Positions 1 to 8,324 of a stretch of 64,000 nt of DNA are shown here, one piece after another (the first letter of the stretch is position 1; every line of letters begins with the position of its first letter). Location of the stretch: NCBI GenBank assembly GCA_002471275.1, contig DKPQ01000025.1:62001-126000 (forward strand), given 5' to 3'. Position numbers and translations under genes: made by a program. The notes under the pieces are model-generated. The model worked only from the letters and a program-made list of their open reading frames with translations, was not told where the DNA came from and did not search any database. This stretch comes from Flammeovirgaceae bacterium UBA7330 (lineage in GTDB: Bacteria > Bacteroidota > Bacteroidia > Cytophagales > Cyclobacteriaceae).

Positions 1-1059
1 TGTGCGCAGAATGATTTCCCAGTCAATGAATCGTTTACCCATGAAGTAGTAACCAAAGAAATCACACTCCCATGGGGTATTGATTTTTTGCCAAATGAGG
101 ACATGCTTGTAACAGACAAATCCGGAAAACTCTACAGGGTTGTTGGAGAAAAGGTTACCGAGATCACGGGCACACCCAAGGTGCTGTTTGAAGGACAGGG
201 AGGTCTCCTCGACATCACTGTACACCCGGACTATAATAAAAACGGATGGATCTATTTATCCTACAGCAAGGGAGGTAAAAAGGACAAGGACGGCAAAGAG
301 CTTGGTACCACAGCCATCGTGAGAGCGAAAATAGAGGGCAATAAGTTGGTGGGTATGCAGGAGGTATTTGAAGCACAACCATATCAACCTAAAAGAGGAC
401 ATTATGGATCAAGAATCGTGTTTGATGGAAAAGGATATATGTACTTTTCTGTTGGAGAGCGGCAAAATCGCGACGAAAATCCACAGACTTTAAGAAATCA
501 CTTGGGCAAGATCCACAGAACCTATGATGACGGCAGTATCCCGGAGGATAATCCGTTTAGGAATTCTCCGATAGCCATGCCTTCTATCTATTCATACGGT
601 CACCGGAATCCTCAGGGGCTGGTGTTAGGCCCTGATGGTACATTGTGGGAAACGGAGCATGGACCAAGAGGAGGCGATGAATTAAACATCATCGTTCCGG
701 GGAAAAATTACGGTTGGCCGGTTATTTCTTATGGAATCAACTACGATGGCACTTCATTCACAGATATTACATCCAAAGAAGGAATGGAACAACCTGTTAA
801 TTATTGGGTGCCTTCCATAGCTCCTTGCGGCATGGAGTATGTCACTTCCGGAAAGTACGGTGATCTAAAGGGAGACATTCTGGTAGGATCGCTGAGTTTT
901 CAGTATGTAAACCGGTGTGTGATGGAGAATGGCAAAGTAGTGAAAGAGGAGAAACTACTCAAGGGAATTGGTAGAGTAAGAGCCATCGAAGAAGCAGCCG
1001 ATGGTACGATCTATATTGGAGTAGAAAATGTAGGTATCGTTAAACTGGTCAGGAAATAA
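1..1059 (+). CDS. PQQ-dependent sugar dehydrogenase family protein (5' end outside window)
   Basis: Six-bladed propeller of the glucose/sorbosone dehydrogenase family, which oxidises aldose sugars in the periplasm with PQQ as cofactor. The frame is open from base 1, so the true start and the signal sequence lie upstream; the first visible residues, CAQNDFPV, look like the junction just after a signal peptide or lipobox. Family landmarks are the early LPWGIDFLP stretch, YSYGHRNPQGL, WETEHGPRGGDELN and GKNYGWPVISYG, all in expected order. About 352 residues are visible, close to full length. The gene ends inside a palindrome shared with the convergent gene. The next Tat oxidoreductases suggest a sugar-oxidation neighbourhood. 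The family is clear; the actual substrate is not. Confidence 0.85.
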   Translation, partial: CAQNDFPVNESFTHEVVTKEITLPWGIDFLPNEDMLVTDKSGKLYRVVGEKVTEITGTPKVLFEGQGGLLDITVHPDYNKNGWIYLSYSKGGKKDKDGKELGTTAIVRAKIEGNKLVGMQEVFEAQPYQPKRGHYGSRIVFDGKGYMYFSVGERQNRDENPQTLRNHLGKIHRTYDDGSIPEDNPFRNSPIAMPSIYSYGHRNPQGLVLGPDGTLWETEHGPRGGDELNIIVPGKNYGWPVISYGINYDGTSFTDITSKEGMEQPVNYWVPSIAPCGMEYVTSGKYGDLKGDILVGSLSFQYVNRCVMENGKVVKEEKLLKGIGRVRAIEEAADGTIYIGVENVGIVKLVRK

Positions 1060-1072
1060 ATTACCTGACCAG
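1045..1072. terminator. Shared inverted repeat at convergent gene ends
   Basis: CTGGTCAGG (1045-1053) and CCTGACCAG (1064-1072) form a perfect 9-bp stem with a 10-base loop. The loop contains the stop codons of both flanking convergent genes. There is no T-run on either side, so it is either a weak bidirectional terminator or a 3'-end protecting hairpin. Confidence 0.5.
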
Positions 1073-1450
1073 GAAAGGAATCATGCTTTCTTTCATTTCT
1101 TCTCTGCTGGCGTCTTTGTGCTCGATCAGGTAAGGGACAACCTCTGTTTTGAATCCAAGGCTAGTAGCAATGTGCTTGGCAAAGTAATCTTCTGAGCTTG
1201 TCACTACCTGGTCGGCAAGGATCACCAGGATACAATCCATCATGAAATCCATTTTGTCATTCACGGTCATGGGAGTGAGACTTTCCGTGGTGGGGGGGCT
1301 GTTAAAGATGTCTTCGATCTCCTGATCAGTGGCGCCATACCTTTTACTGATTTTTTTGATTACGGCTTTTTCTTCGTCCGCAAAATCCTCGTCGACCATG
1401 GCAATTTTTACCATGATACTCAACTGCTTCTTTTTCTGAAAGTCTAACAT
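1061..1450 (-). CDS. TerB-like small helical protein
   Basis: A 129-residue, predicted all-helical cytosolic protein. The N-terminal pattern KIAMVDEDFADEEKAVIKKI is the acidic helix pair seen in TerB/DjlA N-terminal domains, where Asp/Glu clusters can bind metal. The middle holds a second similar helix pair (DKMDFMMDCILVILADQVV, then EDYFAKHIATSLG). In this family such proteins are linked to tellurite/stress modules or co-chaperones, but no ter genes are nearby, so no role is assigned. It is divergent from the GmhB-like gene (91-base gap) and convergent with the dehydrogenase. Confidence 0.6.
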   Translation of the reverse strand: MLDFQKKKQLSIMVKIAMVDEDFADEEKAVIKKISKRYGATDQEIEDIFNSPPTTESLTPMTVNDKMDFMMDCILVILADQVVTSSEDYFAKHIATSLGFKTEVVPYLIEHKDASREEMKESMIPFLVR

Positions 1451-1527
1451 GTCACTAATATGTATAAAAACGCCAAAAAAATCATATTCCTTAATTAGAA
1501 AACGATCTTTTAAAGGAATTGATTGCC

Positions 1528-1535
1528 AATATTTG
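1528..1535 (+). promoter_or_regulatory. Possible -7 element of the GmhB-like gene
   Basis: AATATTTG matches the Bacteroidota -7 consensus TAnnTTTG at all but one position. Its last base is 7 bases before the ATG at 1542, so transcription would begin at or next to the start codon. No good -33 element is visible. Confidence 0.35.
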
Positions 1536-1541
1536 CGACTT

Positions 1542-2066
1542 ATGAGTAAAAAGTGTGTTTTTCTTGACCGGGATGGCGTTATTAATGAGGATTCCCCAAA
1601 CTATGTTTACAAACCTGAAACCTTTCAACTTATCCACGGAGTGCCGGAGGCAATTGAAGCTATAAAAGCGGCGGGTTATTTAATTATTGTGGTGACCAAT
1701 CAGTCAGGGATCGCCAAAGGGATTTATACCAGAAACGACATGCAGGTCTGCCACGCCCTCATGCAGCAGCAGCTCGGTCATCGCATAGACTATATCTATT
1801 ATGCTCCATTTCATGAGTCAGTTTCAAACTCGCTCAGCCGGAAACCAGGATCGCTGATGTTTGAGCGGGCCATCGCCAGGTTTGATATTGATCCGGGCAA
1901 ATCCTGGATGGTGGGCGATAAGGCCAGAGATATCAAACCTGCACAGAAGTTGGGTATCAATACAGTGCAGGTAGACGGTTTGAGTGATGGGGGTGCTGAC
2001 CACGTGGCGAAAGATCTGTATACTGCCTGTGAGCATATCCTGGGCCCTGTCTGGGGCAGGTTATAG
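1542..2066 (+). CDS. gmhB: D,D-heptose 1,7-bisphosphate 7-phosphatase-like HAD phosphatase
   Basis: A 174-residue HAD-IIIA phosphatase of the GmhB/HisB-N family, which removes the 7-phosphate from heptose bisphosphate during ADP-heptose synthesis. Motif I FLDRDGVIN, motif II VVTNQSG, the motif III lysine in SRKP and motif IV MVGDKARD are all present. The zinc loop of classical GmhB (CxH followed by CxC) is absent: the matching segment YYAPFHESVSNSLSRKP has no cysteine. The ATG at 1542 was chosen because it directly precedes the catalytic strand; an upstream in-frame extension has no family similarity. A heptose kinase (HldE) sits at the other end of the window. An alternative is another sugar-bisphosphate phosphatase. 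Confidence 0.75.
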   Translation: MSKKCVFLDRDGVINEDSPNYVYKPETFQLIHGVPEAIEAIKAAGYLIIVVTNQSGIAKGIYTRNDMQVCHALMQQQLGHRIDYIYYAPFHESVSNSLSRKPGSLMFERAIARFDIDPGKSWMVGDKARDIKPAQKLGINTVQVDGLSDGGADHVAKDLYTACEHILGPVWGRL

Positions 2067-2130
2067 CAAGACACTCCTAATTCACAGGTTTTTCTATATT
2101 TATTGTTCAAGCACACCCGACCAATTGCAA

Positions 2131-3492
2131 ATGAACAATTCAAATAAACCCTCACGTTCCAGAAGAAAATTTATCAGCGATTCAACCAGGGCAGCAGCCG
2201 GCATTGGTTTATCAGGTATGATATCCGCTCCGTTGATCTCCACTGCCCGAAATAGAATTATCGGTGCCAATGAAATGATCAGGGTAGGATTGATTGGGGC
2301 CCGCGGTATGGGCTTCGGTGATCTGTCGAATGCCATGAAGCAGCCTGATGCCGAATGCATCGCCCTTTGCGATATTGATGATGAGATCCTTGCGAGAAGA
2401 ACTGCCGACGTGATTGAGCAGCAGGGGGATGCCAAAAAGCCGGCTAATTACAAGGATTACAGAAAGATGCTGGAAGATAAGGACCTAGATGCAGTGATCA
2501 TTGGTACACCTGATCATTGGCATTGTCTTCCATTTATCGAAGCTTGTCAGGCGGGCAAAGATGTCTATGTGGAAAAACCCCTGGCTAACAGCATAGGGGA
2601 ATGCGATTTGATGGTCAGGACCGCCAGAAAATATAACCGGGTAGCCCAGGTGGGACAGCAACAACGCAGTGGCCCTCACTGGCAGGAGGCCATGGAGATC
2701 ATGAGAAAGGGAGGTATCGGGAAGCTTAGAAAGGTATTGGTCTGGGCCAATTTTGCATATGGGGTTGGAGCCTCGATTGTTCCTGATTCTGAGGTGCCAC
2801 AGGGTGTGGACTACGAGCAATGGCTGGGCCCCGCACCTTACAGACCCTTTAACAAGTCCAGGTTTCATGGCCACTGGAGGCATTGCTGGGATTATGGAGG
2901 TGGGTTGATGACAGACTGGGGCGTGCACCTGTTAGATATGGCCTTGTGGGTAAAAGATATTAAGGAGCCGCCGGTCAGCGTAACAGCATCTGGGGGTAAT
3001 TTTTCACATCCGGACCATTTTCACGAAACTTTCGATACAATGAGTGTGGTCTTTCAGATGAAAGATTACTCGGTCAGTTGGGAACATACCGCCGGCATCC
3101 AGCAGGGTCCTTACAACAGGCTGTATGGTTTAGCATATATCGGCAATGAAGCCACATTGGTCATCGACCGGCAAGGGTATGAGGTGTTGCCGGAATATGG
3201 TAATGATGGACGCCCGAAGATTCAACCGATTCCCAGGGTGGAAGGAAGACGAAACCATCATGCCGAACACATGCGTAACTTTCTGGATTGCATGAAGACC
3301 CGGAAAGACCCTAATTGCACGGTGGAAAATGGGAAATTGGTGGCGATGTATGCCCATATGGCAAATATTTCTTTAAGGACACAAAGTACCTTGACATGGG
3401 ATGTCACCAAAAGGAATTTTGGGAAAAATAAAATGGCCAACAGATTAATCACTCCGGATTATCGGGCACCGTGGGAATTGCCAAAGATTTGA
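2131..3492 (+). CDS. Gfo/Idh/MocA family oxidoreductase, Tat-exported (copy 1)
   Basis: A 453-residue NAD(P)-dependent sugar or inositol-type dehydrogenase. A twin-arginine signal (SRRKFI, residues 10-15) followed by a hydrophobic stretch points to export with a bound cofactor. The Rossmann motif GLIGARGMG lies near residues 53-61 and the catalytic EKP near 148-150 (VYVEKPLANS); the C-terminal domain has the DWGVHLLD pattern that usually carries the active histidine and aspartate. The ATG at 2131 puts the Tat motif at the N-terminus; the frame is open further upstream but that part overlaps the previous gene. It is one of three non-identical homologues here. Substrate unknown. Confidence 0.85.
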   Translation: MNNSNKPSRSRRKFISDSTRAAAGIGLSGMISAPLISTARNRIIGANEMIRVGLIGARGMGFGDLSNAMKQPDAECIALCDIDDEILARRTADVIEQQGDAKKPANYKDYRKMLEDKDLDAVIIGTPDHWHCLPFIEACQAGKDVYVEKPLANSIGECDLMVRTARKYNRVAQVGQQQRSGPHWQEAMEIMRKGGIGKLRKVLVWANFAYGVGASIVPDSEVPQGVDYEQWLGPAPYRPFNKSRFHGHWRHCWDYGGGLMTDWGVHLLDMALWVKDIKEPPVSVTASGGNFSHPDHFHETFDTMSVVFQMKDYSVSWEHTAGIQQGPYNRLYGLAYIGNEATLVIDRQGYEVLPEYGNDGRPKIQPIPRVEGRRNHHAEHMRNFLDCMKTRKDPNCTVENGKLVAMYAHMANISLRTQSTLTWDVTKRNFGKNKMANRLITPDYRAPWELPKI

Positions 3493-3710
3493 ATTTCATA
3501 AAATATTACTTTGGTGTATTCACAAATAGTCCTAATAATAGAATCATTAGTATTAAATAAAGAATAGATTGTATTGAAATATTCTTTCAAAACAGAATTT
3601 CAGGAAAGTATCTCAGGATAAGTATCTTAAAGTTCATCTAAGCGAGTTTATTTCCATTTTCTATTTAACTTGTAACCGTTTTTAAGTTTAACCACAACAT
3701 TAATTTTATA

Positions 3711-5132
3711 ATGACTTCAAAGAAGAAAACCCAGCGTGAATCGCGAAGAGACTTTATAAAAAAAGTCGGTATCGCAGGTTCAGCTTTTACAATTGTCCCA
3801 AGATTTGTAATGGGTGGTCCTGGTCATGTTGCTCCTAGTGATACCCTTTATATTGCCGGTATAGGTGTAGGGGGAAAAGGTAGAAGTGACCTGGCTAACT
3901 TTGCAGAAAGTCCGGCAGCAAAAGTTGTCTATCTCTGCGACGTTGATGAACCAAGGGCTAAAGATTCAGTAGAGAAATTCCCTGAAGCGAAATTCTATAA
4001 AGATTTCAGGGTAATGCTTGATAAGCACGAAAAAGACATCGATGCGGTTTCTGTTTCTACTCCTGACCATTCTCATGCGGTTGCAGCATTGAATGCTATG
4101 AACCGGGGCAAGCATGTATACGTGCAAAAGCCATTGACATGGAGCATCGAGGAAGCAAGAGCGCTTACTGAAGCGGCAAAAAGAAATAAAGTAGTTACTC
4201 AGATGGGTAACCAGGGTGGTTCCGGTGATGGCGTGCGGGAATCCCAGGAAATTTATGATGCAGGTTTGATCGGGGAGGTCACAGAGGTTCACTCATGGAC
4301 CAACAGACCCGTTTGGCCACAAGGACTACAATTGTCAACGGAAAAACATAAAATTCCAAAAGGACTTGATTATGATTTATGGTTAGGACCTGCAAAACAC
4401 ACTCCTTATCAACCGGTATATGTGCCGTTTGGATGGAGGGGATGGTACGAATTTGGAACAGGTGCACTGGGTGATATGGCATGTCACATGCTGGATCCGG
4501 CTTTCAGGTTACTTCCTATCGATTATCCTACTGAAGTTGAATGCTCTGTAGCACAGCTTCGTGATGGTAACGGCGAAGTATATTTACCTGATTGCTTCCC
4601 AACTTCTACAAAGCTACATTTTAAGTTCCCAAGAGTTGGAGGAGGTCCTGATATCAAATTGAGCTGGTACGATGGCGGCATCATGCCGGAACGTCCTGCA
4701 GAGTTAAGGGATTCCGAGCCATTTGGAAACAGAGATGGTGGTATTCTTTTGGTTGGAACAAGGGGACAGTTATTGATGGATTGCTATGGAGCAAATCCAC
4801 GACTTATCCCGACTACCCTGATGAATACTGTCGAAGTGAAGAAGAAACTCCCTAGAGTTCCTGAAGGACACTATGTACAGTGGGTAAATGCATGTATCGC
4901 CGGGTACGAGAATGGAAAGACAAGCTCATCTTTCGACTTTGCTGGCCCATTTACCGAGGCTATCTTGCTAGGATCGCTTGCAATAAGATCCTTCCAGACT
5001 AAAGATGATAAAGGAAGGTTCTCAGGCCGTAAGAAGCTTATGTGGGATGCTAAAAATATGACCGTAACCAATCACGAAGCTTCTAACAGATTTGTGAAGC
5101 GAGAATATCGTGACGGTTGGAGTTTAGCGTAA
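3711..5132 (+). CDS. Gfo/Idh/MocA family oxidoreductase, Tat-exported (copy 2)
   Basis: A 473-residue homologue with a Tat signal (ESRRDFIKK, residues 10-18). The nucleotide-binding motif GIGVGGKG is at about 50-57. The usual EKP motif reads QKP (VYVQKPLTWS, about 139-141): lysine and proline are kept while glutamate is replaced by glutamine. GDMACHMLD marks the C-terminal catalytic segment. It follows copy 1 after a 218-base AT-rich gap and ends at a good rho-independent terminator, so it is probably transcribed on its own. In Bacteroidota and Planctomycetota such exported members act on sugars or polyols in polysaccharide breakdown. Substrate unknown. Confidence 0.85.
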   Translation: MTSKKKTQRESRRDFIKKVGIAGSAFTIVPRFVMGGPGHVAPSDTLYIAGIGVGGKGRSDLANFAESPAAKVVYLCDVDEPRAKDSVEKFPEAKFYKDFRVMLDKHEKDIDAVSVSTPDHSHAVAALNAMNRGKHVYVQKPLTWSIEEARALTEAAKRNKVVTQMGNQGGSGDGVRESQEIYDAGLIGEVTEVHSWTNRPVWPQGLQLSTEKHKIPKGLDYDLWLGPAKHTPYQPVYVPFGWRGWYEFGTGALGDMACHMLDPAFRLLPIDYPTEVECSVAQLRDGNGEVYLPDCFPTSTKLHFKFPRVGGGPDIKLSWYDGGIMPERPAELRDSEPFGNRDGGILLVGTRGQLLMDCYGANPRLIPTTLMNTVEVKKKLPRVPEGHYVQWVNACIAGYENGKTSSSFDFAGPFTEAILLGSLAIRSFQTKDDKGRFSGRKKLMWDAKNMTVTNHEASNRFVKREYRDGWSLA

Positions 5133-5153
5133 CTTCATCAATCTAACTATAGG

Positions 5154-5184
5154 GGCTTGTCATTTATTTGGCAAGCCTTTTTTT
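5154..5184 (+). terminator. Rho-independent terminator after oxidoreductase copy 2
   Basis: GGCTTGTC (5154-5161) pairs with GGCAAGCC (5170-5177), with one G-T pair and an 8-base loop, followed by seven T residues. It lies 22 bases after the stop codon. Confidence 0.85.
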
Positions 5185-5655
5185 ACCTTATCCTGTAAGA
5201 GATCCTATTACTAAATGAGCATCGGGAGGTCCCGGCATCAGCCAATCACAATTTCAATTGTGTTGGTCTTCCACACAGGCATGGTAAGGTTGATAAATAT
5301 TTTGGATTGGCTTAGTTATGAGCATAAAAGCTGCTCATAAAGTCATTTAAATGCATATTAAACCATTGATGGGCGTAAAATAGTGCTTTCAGGGCTGGGA
5401 AAAACGGGTTCATTAATTACCTTCGAGGCTGCAATAAAACTGGTTCTTCCAAAGAGGTTAGCTCAGAGGCCGAAACGACAATTTTGCAAAACATCAGAAA
5501 TATTGATTGAGATGGTTTCGCCGCTGAAATTAAGTGGCATTTGAAATTAGCTCAGGAAAAATCTTCTAACGAAAATTTTAAGAAGGAAATAGACACATGG
5601 CTCGGTGATTTAAACTGGTCCATTGGCGAAATACGACTGAAAACAGAACAAATAC
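5185..5655. other. 470-base intergenic region with hairpins and a possible gene remnant
   Basis: No intact gene is visible. It holds an almost perfect inverted repeat around CACAATT-TC-AATTGTG (5247-5262, extended by CCAA/TTGG with one bulge) and an 8-bp stem TTATGAGC/GCTCATAA (5316-5340). From 5379 to 5681 one plus-strand frame reads through with only one internal stop (TGA, 5508-5510). Its second half gives helical, charged protein-like sequence (for example FKKEIDTWLGDLNWSIGE). This may be a decayed gene or chance. Confidence 0.4.
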
Positions 5656-5681
5656 ATGGAAAACGAAAAACAGGAATCTAA
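5379..5681 (+). pseudogene. Possible decayed coding remnant
   Basis: A plus-strand frame with one in-frame stop at 5508-5510 and no convincing start or ribosome site. It runs into the first bases of the next oxidoreductase gene in a different frame. The composition after the stop looks protein-like (amphipathic, rich in Glu and Lys). Two open stretches of 43 and 56 codons can easily occur by chance, so this is a weak call. I recognise no family. Confidence 0.2.
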
Positions 5682-7074
5682 CGAAGAAGAAAAAAAAGGT
5701 TCTTTAAATCTTAGCAGGAGAGACATCGTACAGGGTCTTGCTACTGTTCCATTCCTTGGTATGTTTGGATGGTCATGGTCTAAGAAAGATGGGCCGGATA
5801 CCGCTTCCGACGGACCAGTGATTGAAACCCCTAAGGAATTTACGGGAAAAGAGCTAAATGTTGCCATGCTGGGTATGGGAGCACAAGGTCAGGTACTACT
5901 CAACTCATGTCTGAGGATACCGGGGCTGAAATTTAAAGCCGTCTGTGACATCTGGACTGATCTCAACCTGAAGCGGGCAGTAAACCTGTTGACCAAGTAC
6001 GGTCACGAGGTGACTGGCTATGAAGATTACCGGGAGATGCTGGAAAAGGAAAAAGACCTGGATGCGGTGATCATCGCAACTCCGGATTTCTGGCATGCTG
6101 AGCATACCATTGCTTTCCTCGAAGCTGGTGTACATGTATACTGCGAAAAGGAGATGTCTAACACCATTGAAGGTGCACGCAGCATGGTGGAAGCTCAGAA
6201 AAGGACCGGAAAGCTCCTTCAAATTGGTCACCAAAGAAGAAGTAACCCAAGATATATTCATTGTAAAAAGAAGTTGCTGGAAGAGGCAGATCTTTTGGGT
6301 AGGATCACGACCATCAATGGTCAGTGGAACAGGGGTGTGCAGCCTGATCTAGGATGGCCAAAAAGATATGAGCTCTCTCAGGAAAAACTGGAGAAGTATG
6401 GTTTCGAAACCATGCATGAGTTCCGTAACTGGAGATGGTACAAAGGATTGGGTGGAGGCCCTATCGTAGACCTTGGATCTCACCAGATAGATATTTATAA
6501 CTGGTTTCTGGAAAGCAAACCCGTTTCGGTAATGGCCAGCGGAGGAGTGGATTATTATGAAAAAGATACCCACGAATGGTATGACAACATCATTGCGCTT
6601 TTCGAATATCAGACCGAGAAAGGCACAGTAAGAGCTTCATATCAAACCATTACTACTAACAGTAGCCAGGGTTATTTTGAGAAATTCATGGGTGATCAGG
6701 GTACACTTTCTATCTCTGAGTCAGCCAATAAGAGTGGAGTCTACCGCGAGGTATCTGCACCACCATGGGATGAGTGGGTCAACAAAGGCTATCTCTCTAA
6801 ACCAGAGAAAAAAGAAACACCTGCAGCCGGAGAAGGAGCAGTTGTGGACGTAAGGGAAACTGCAAGCCCGGAATCTCATACGATTCCAGTAGAACTTAAT
6901 GACCCTTATCATCAGCCACACCTGCAAAACTTCTTTGATGCGATCAGAGGTGAGGCAGAGCTGAATTGTCCTGCAGAGGATGGCTATGAAACTGCTGTTA
7001 CGGTATTGAAAGTAAATGAAGCCGTAGAAAAAGGAATAACTGTGAAATTTAACCCTGAAGAATATGTCATTTGA
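5656..7074 (+). CDS. Gfo/Idh/MocA family oxidoreductase, Tat-type leader (copy 3)
   Basis: A 472-residue homologue with an acidic N-terminal extension and then a twin-arginine motif (LSRRDIVQG, about 19-27) with a hydrophobic run. The Rossmann motif is GMGAQG (about 73-78). The signature EKP reads EKE (VYCEKEMSNT, about 164-166), so the catalytic lysine is present but the conserved proline is replaced by glutamate. VDLGSHQIDIYNW is the C-terminal catalytic segment. The DoxX gene starts 11 bases before its stop, so the two are translationally coupled, and the discoidin-like gene follows: a three-gene operon. Probably a periplasmic sugar-type dehydrogenase; substrate unknown. Confidence 0.85.
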   Translation: MENEKQESNEEEKKGSLNLSRRDIVQGLATVPFLGMFGWSWSKKDGPDTASDGPVIETPKEFTGKELNVAMLGMGAQGQVLLNSCLRIPGLKFKAVCDIWTDLNLKRAVNLLTKYGHEVTGYEDYREMLEKEKDLDAVIIATPDFWHAEHTIAFLEAGVHVYCEKEMSNTIEGARSMVEAQKRTGKLLQIGHQRRSNPRYIHCKKKLLEEADLLGRITTINGQWNRGVQPDLGWPKRYELSQEKLEKYGFETMHEFRNWRWYKGLGGGPIVDLGSHQIDIYNWFLESKPVSVMASGGVDYYEKDTHEWYDNIIALFEYQTEKGTVRASYQTITTNSSQGYFEKFMGDQGTLSISESANKSGVYREVSAPPWDEWVNKGYLSKPEKKETPAAGEGAVVDVRETASPESHTIPVELNDPYHQPHLQNFFDAIRGEAELNCPAEDGYETAVTVLKVNEAVEKGITVKFNPEEYVI

Positions 7075-7561
7075 TAAAAACGAACAAACCATTGGAAGTG
7101 GAGGTATCATAGCACTTACACTCCTGAGAATACTGATCGGATGGCATTTTCTTTATGAGGGATTTTATAAACTGGCCCAGGAATCATGGACTGCCAAGCC
7201 GGTACTGAATGGATCTAAGTGGATCATGAACGGTGTGTATTCATGGATTGCTGATAGTCCATCCATGCTGTCATTCGTTGACAGTTTAAATATGTACGGA
7301 ATGGTGATTTTGGGATTTGGACTGATCCTCGGATTATTCACCCGCTGGTTGGCTTTAGGTGGTGCGGTATTGTTGCTGCTTTTCTACCTGATCAACCCGC
7401 CATTGCCAGGGCTATATTATACTACTCCTACTGAAGGACACTACCTGATCGTGAATAAAAACCTGATTGAAATGATGGCTTTGGTAGCCCTTGTTTTCAT
7501 ACCTACAGGTAAATTCTTCGGTTTGGACAGATTTTTGTATGCCTTTTTAAAGAAGAGTTAA
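7064..7561 (+). CDS. DoxX family membrane protein
   Basis: A 165-residue inner-membrane protein with four predicted helices, of the DoxX family (quinone- or thiol-linked redox partner subunits). Helix 1 contains LLRILIGWHFLYEGFYKL, the classic DoxX opening. A long loop after helix 1 (about residues 40-70) is followed by GMVILGFGLILGLF and two more helices. It overlaps the preceding oxidoreductase by 11 bases and is followed by a secreted protein after 24 bases. The context suggests it passes electrons from the exported dehydrogenase to the membrane; that is inference. Confidence 0.85.
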   Translation: MSFDKNEQTIGSGGIIALTLLRILIGWHFLYEGFYKLAQESWTAKPVLNGSKWIMNGVYSWIADSPSMLSFVDSLNMYGMVILGFGLILGLFTRWLALGGAVLLLLFYLINPPLPGLYYTTPTEGHYLIVNKNLIEMMALVALVFIPTGKFFGLDRFLYAFLKKS

Positions 7562-7585
7562 ATACTTAATAATAAATTGATAAGA

Positions 7586-8239
7586 ATGAAGAAGTTAGTT
7601 TTAATCGTAGCTGTTGCTTTTGTAAGTCTTACTGCACTTCAGGCGCAGCAAATGAAACCACTTGATTTGGAATTGCCACAGCCGATGTTTGTGGGTACAC
7701 CACAGAATTTTGACGTTCCTAATCTGGAGAAGCCTAAAGGTGGTGCAAGACCTCCTTTCCTGGCGCCAGCTGGTACAAAAAATGTTTCTGAAGGTAAACC
7801 TGTTACAGCATCGGATGACTTACCAATTATTGGTGAGATAGACCAAATCACAGACGGAGATAAAGACGCCGGATACGGTTCTTTCGTAGAATTAGGTCCC
7901 GATAAGCAATGGGCGCAGGTAGATTTGGGTGCTTCGCATACCATCTATGCGGTAATCCTTTGGCACTACCATCAGCAAGCCAGGGTTTACCTGGATGTGG
8001 TAGTTCAGGTATCTGATGATCCTAACTTTGCCTCAGGTGTGAAAACCATTTTCAATAACGATCATGACAATACCTCAGGTTTTGGCGTAGGAAAAGACAT
8101 GAACTATGTAGAGACCAACGAAGGCAAACTGATCGATGCAAAAGGTGTAAAAGGACGATATGTGCGTGCTTACAGCAACGGTAACACTTACAACGACCTG
8201 AACCACTACGTTGAAATTGAAGTACATGGTAAGCCCTGA
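7586..8239 (+). CDS. Secreted discoidin (F5/8 type C)-like protein
   Basis: A 217-residue protein with a signal peptide (MKKLVLIVAVAFVSLTALQAQ) for export. From about residue 65 it resembles a galactose-binding-like beta-sandwich: VSEGKPVTASDDLP, then QITDGDKDAGYGSFVELG and WAQVDLGASHTIYAVILWHY, ending with GRYVRAYSNGNTYNDLNHYVEIEV. These domains usually bind carbohydrate. A TTG three codons earlier is also in frame, but the ATG at 7586 begins a textbook signal peptide. It is the last gene of the oxidoreductase-DoxX operon and could be a substrate-capturing subunit; this is inference. Confidence 0.75.
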   Translation: MKKLVLIVAVAFVSLTALQAQQMKPLDLELPQPMFVGTPQNFDVPNLEKPKGGARPPFLAPAGTKNVSEGKPVTASDDLPIIGEIDQITDGDKDAGYGSFVELGPDKQWAQVDLGASHTIYAVILWHYHQQARVYLDVVVQVSDDPNFASGVKTIFNNDHDNTSGFGVGKDMNYVETNEGKLIDAKGVKGRYVRAYSNGNTYNDLNHYVEIEVHGKP

Positions 8240-8263
8240 TAAGGCTTAGCACGAAAGACTAAA

Positions 8264-8271
8264 TATATTTG
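8264..8271 (+). promoter_or_regulatory. -7 element TATATTTG
   Basis: An exact match to TAnnTTTG. Transcription would begin near 8277, which excludes a GTG codon at 8271 as the start of the following gene and favours the TTG at 8325. No clear -33 TTTG is present. Confidence 0.45.
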
Positions 8272-8324
8272 TGATCTCATCTCCGGATTACCGGTTGGTG
8301 AGGTCACATTTTTTTTGCATTGAA

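Noticed and set aside
88..90. TTG as start of the first gene
   Set aside because: The frame is open to base 1 and the upstream residues continue the dehydrogenase fold, so the gene is cut by the window edge.
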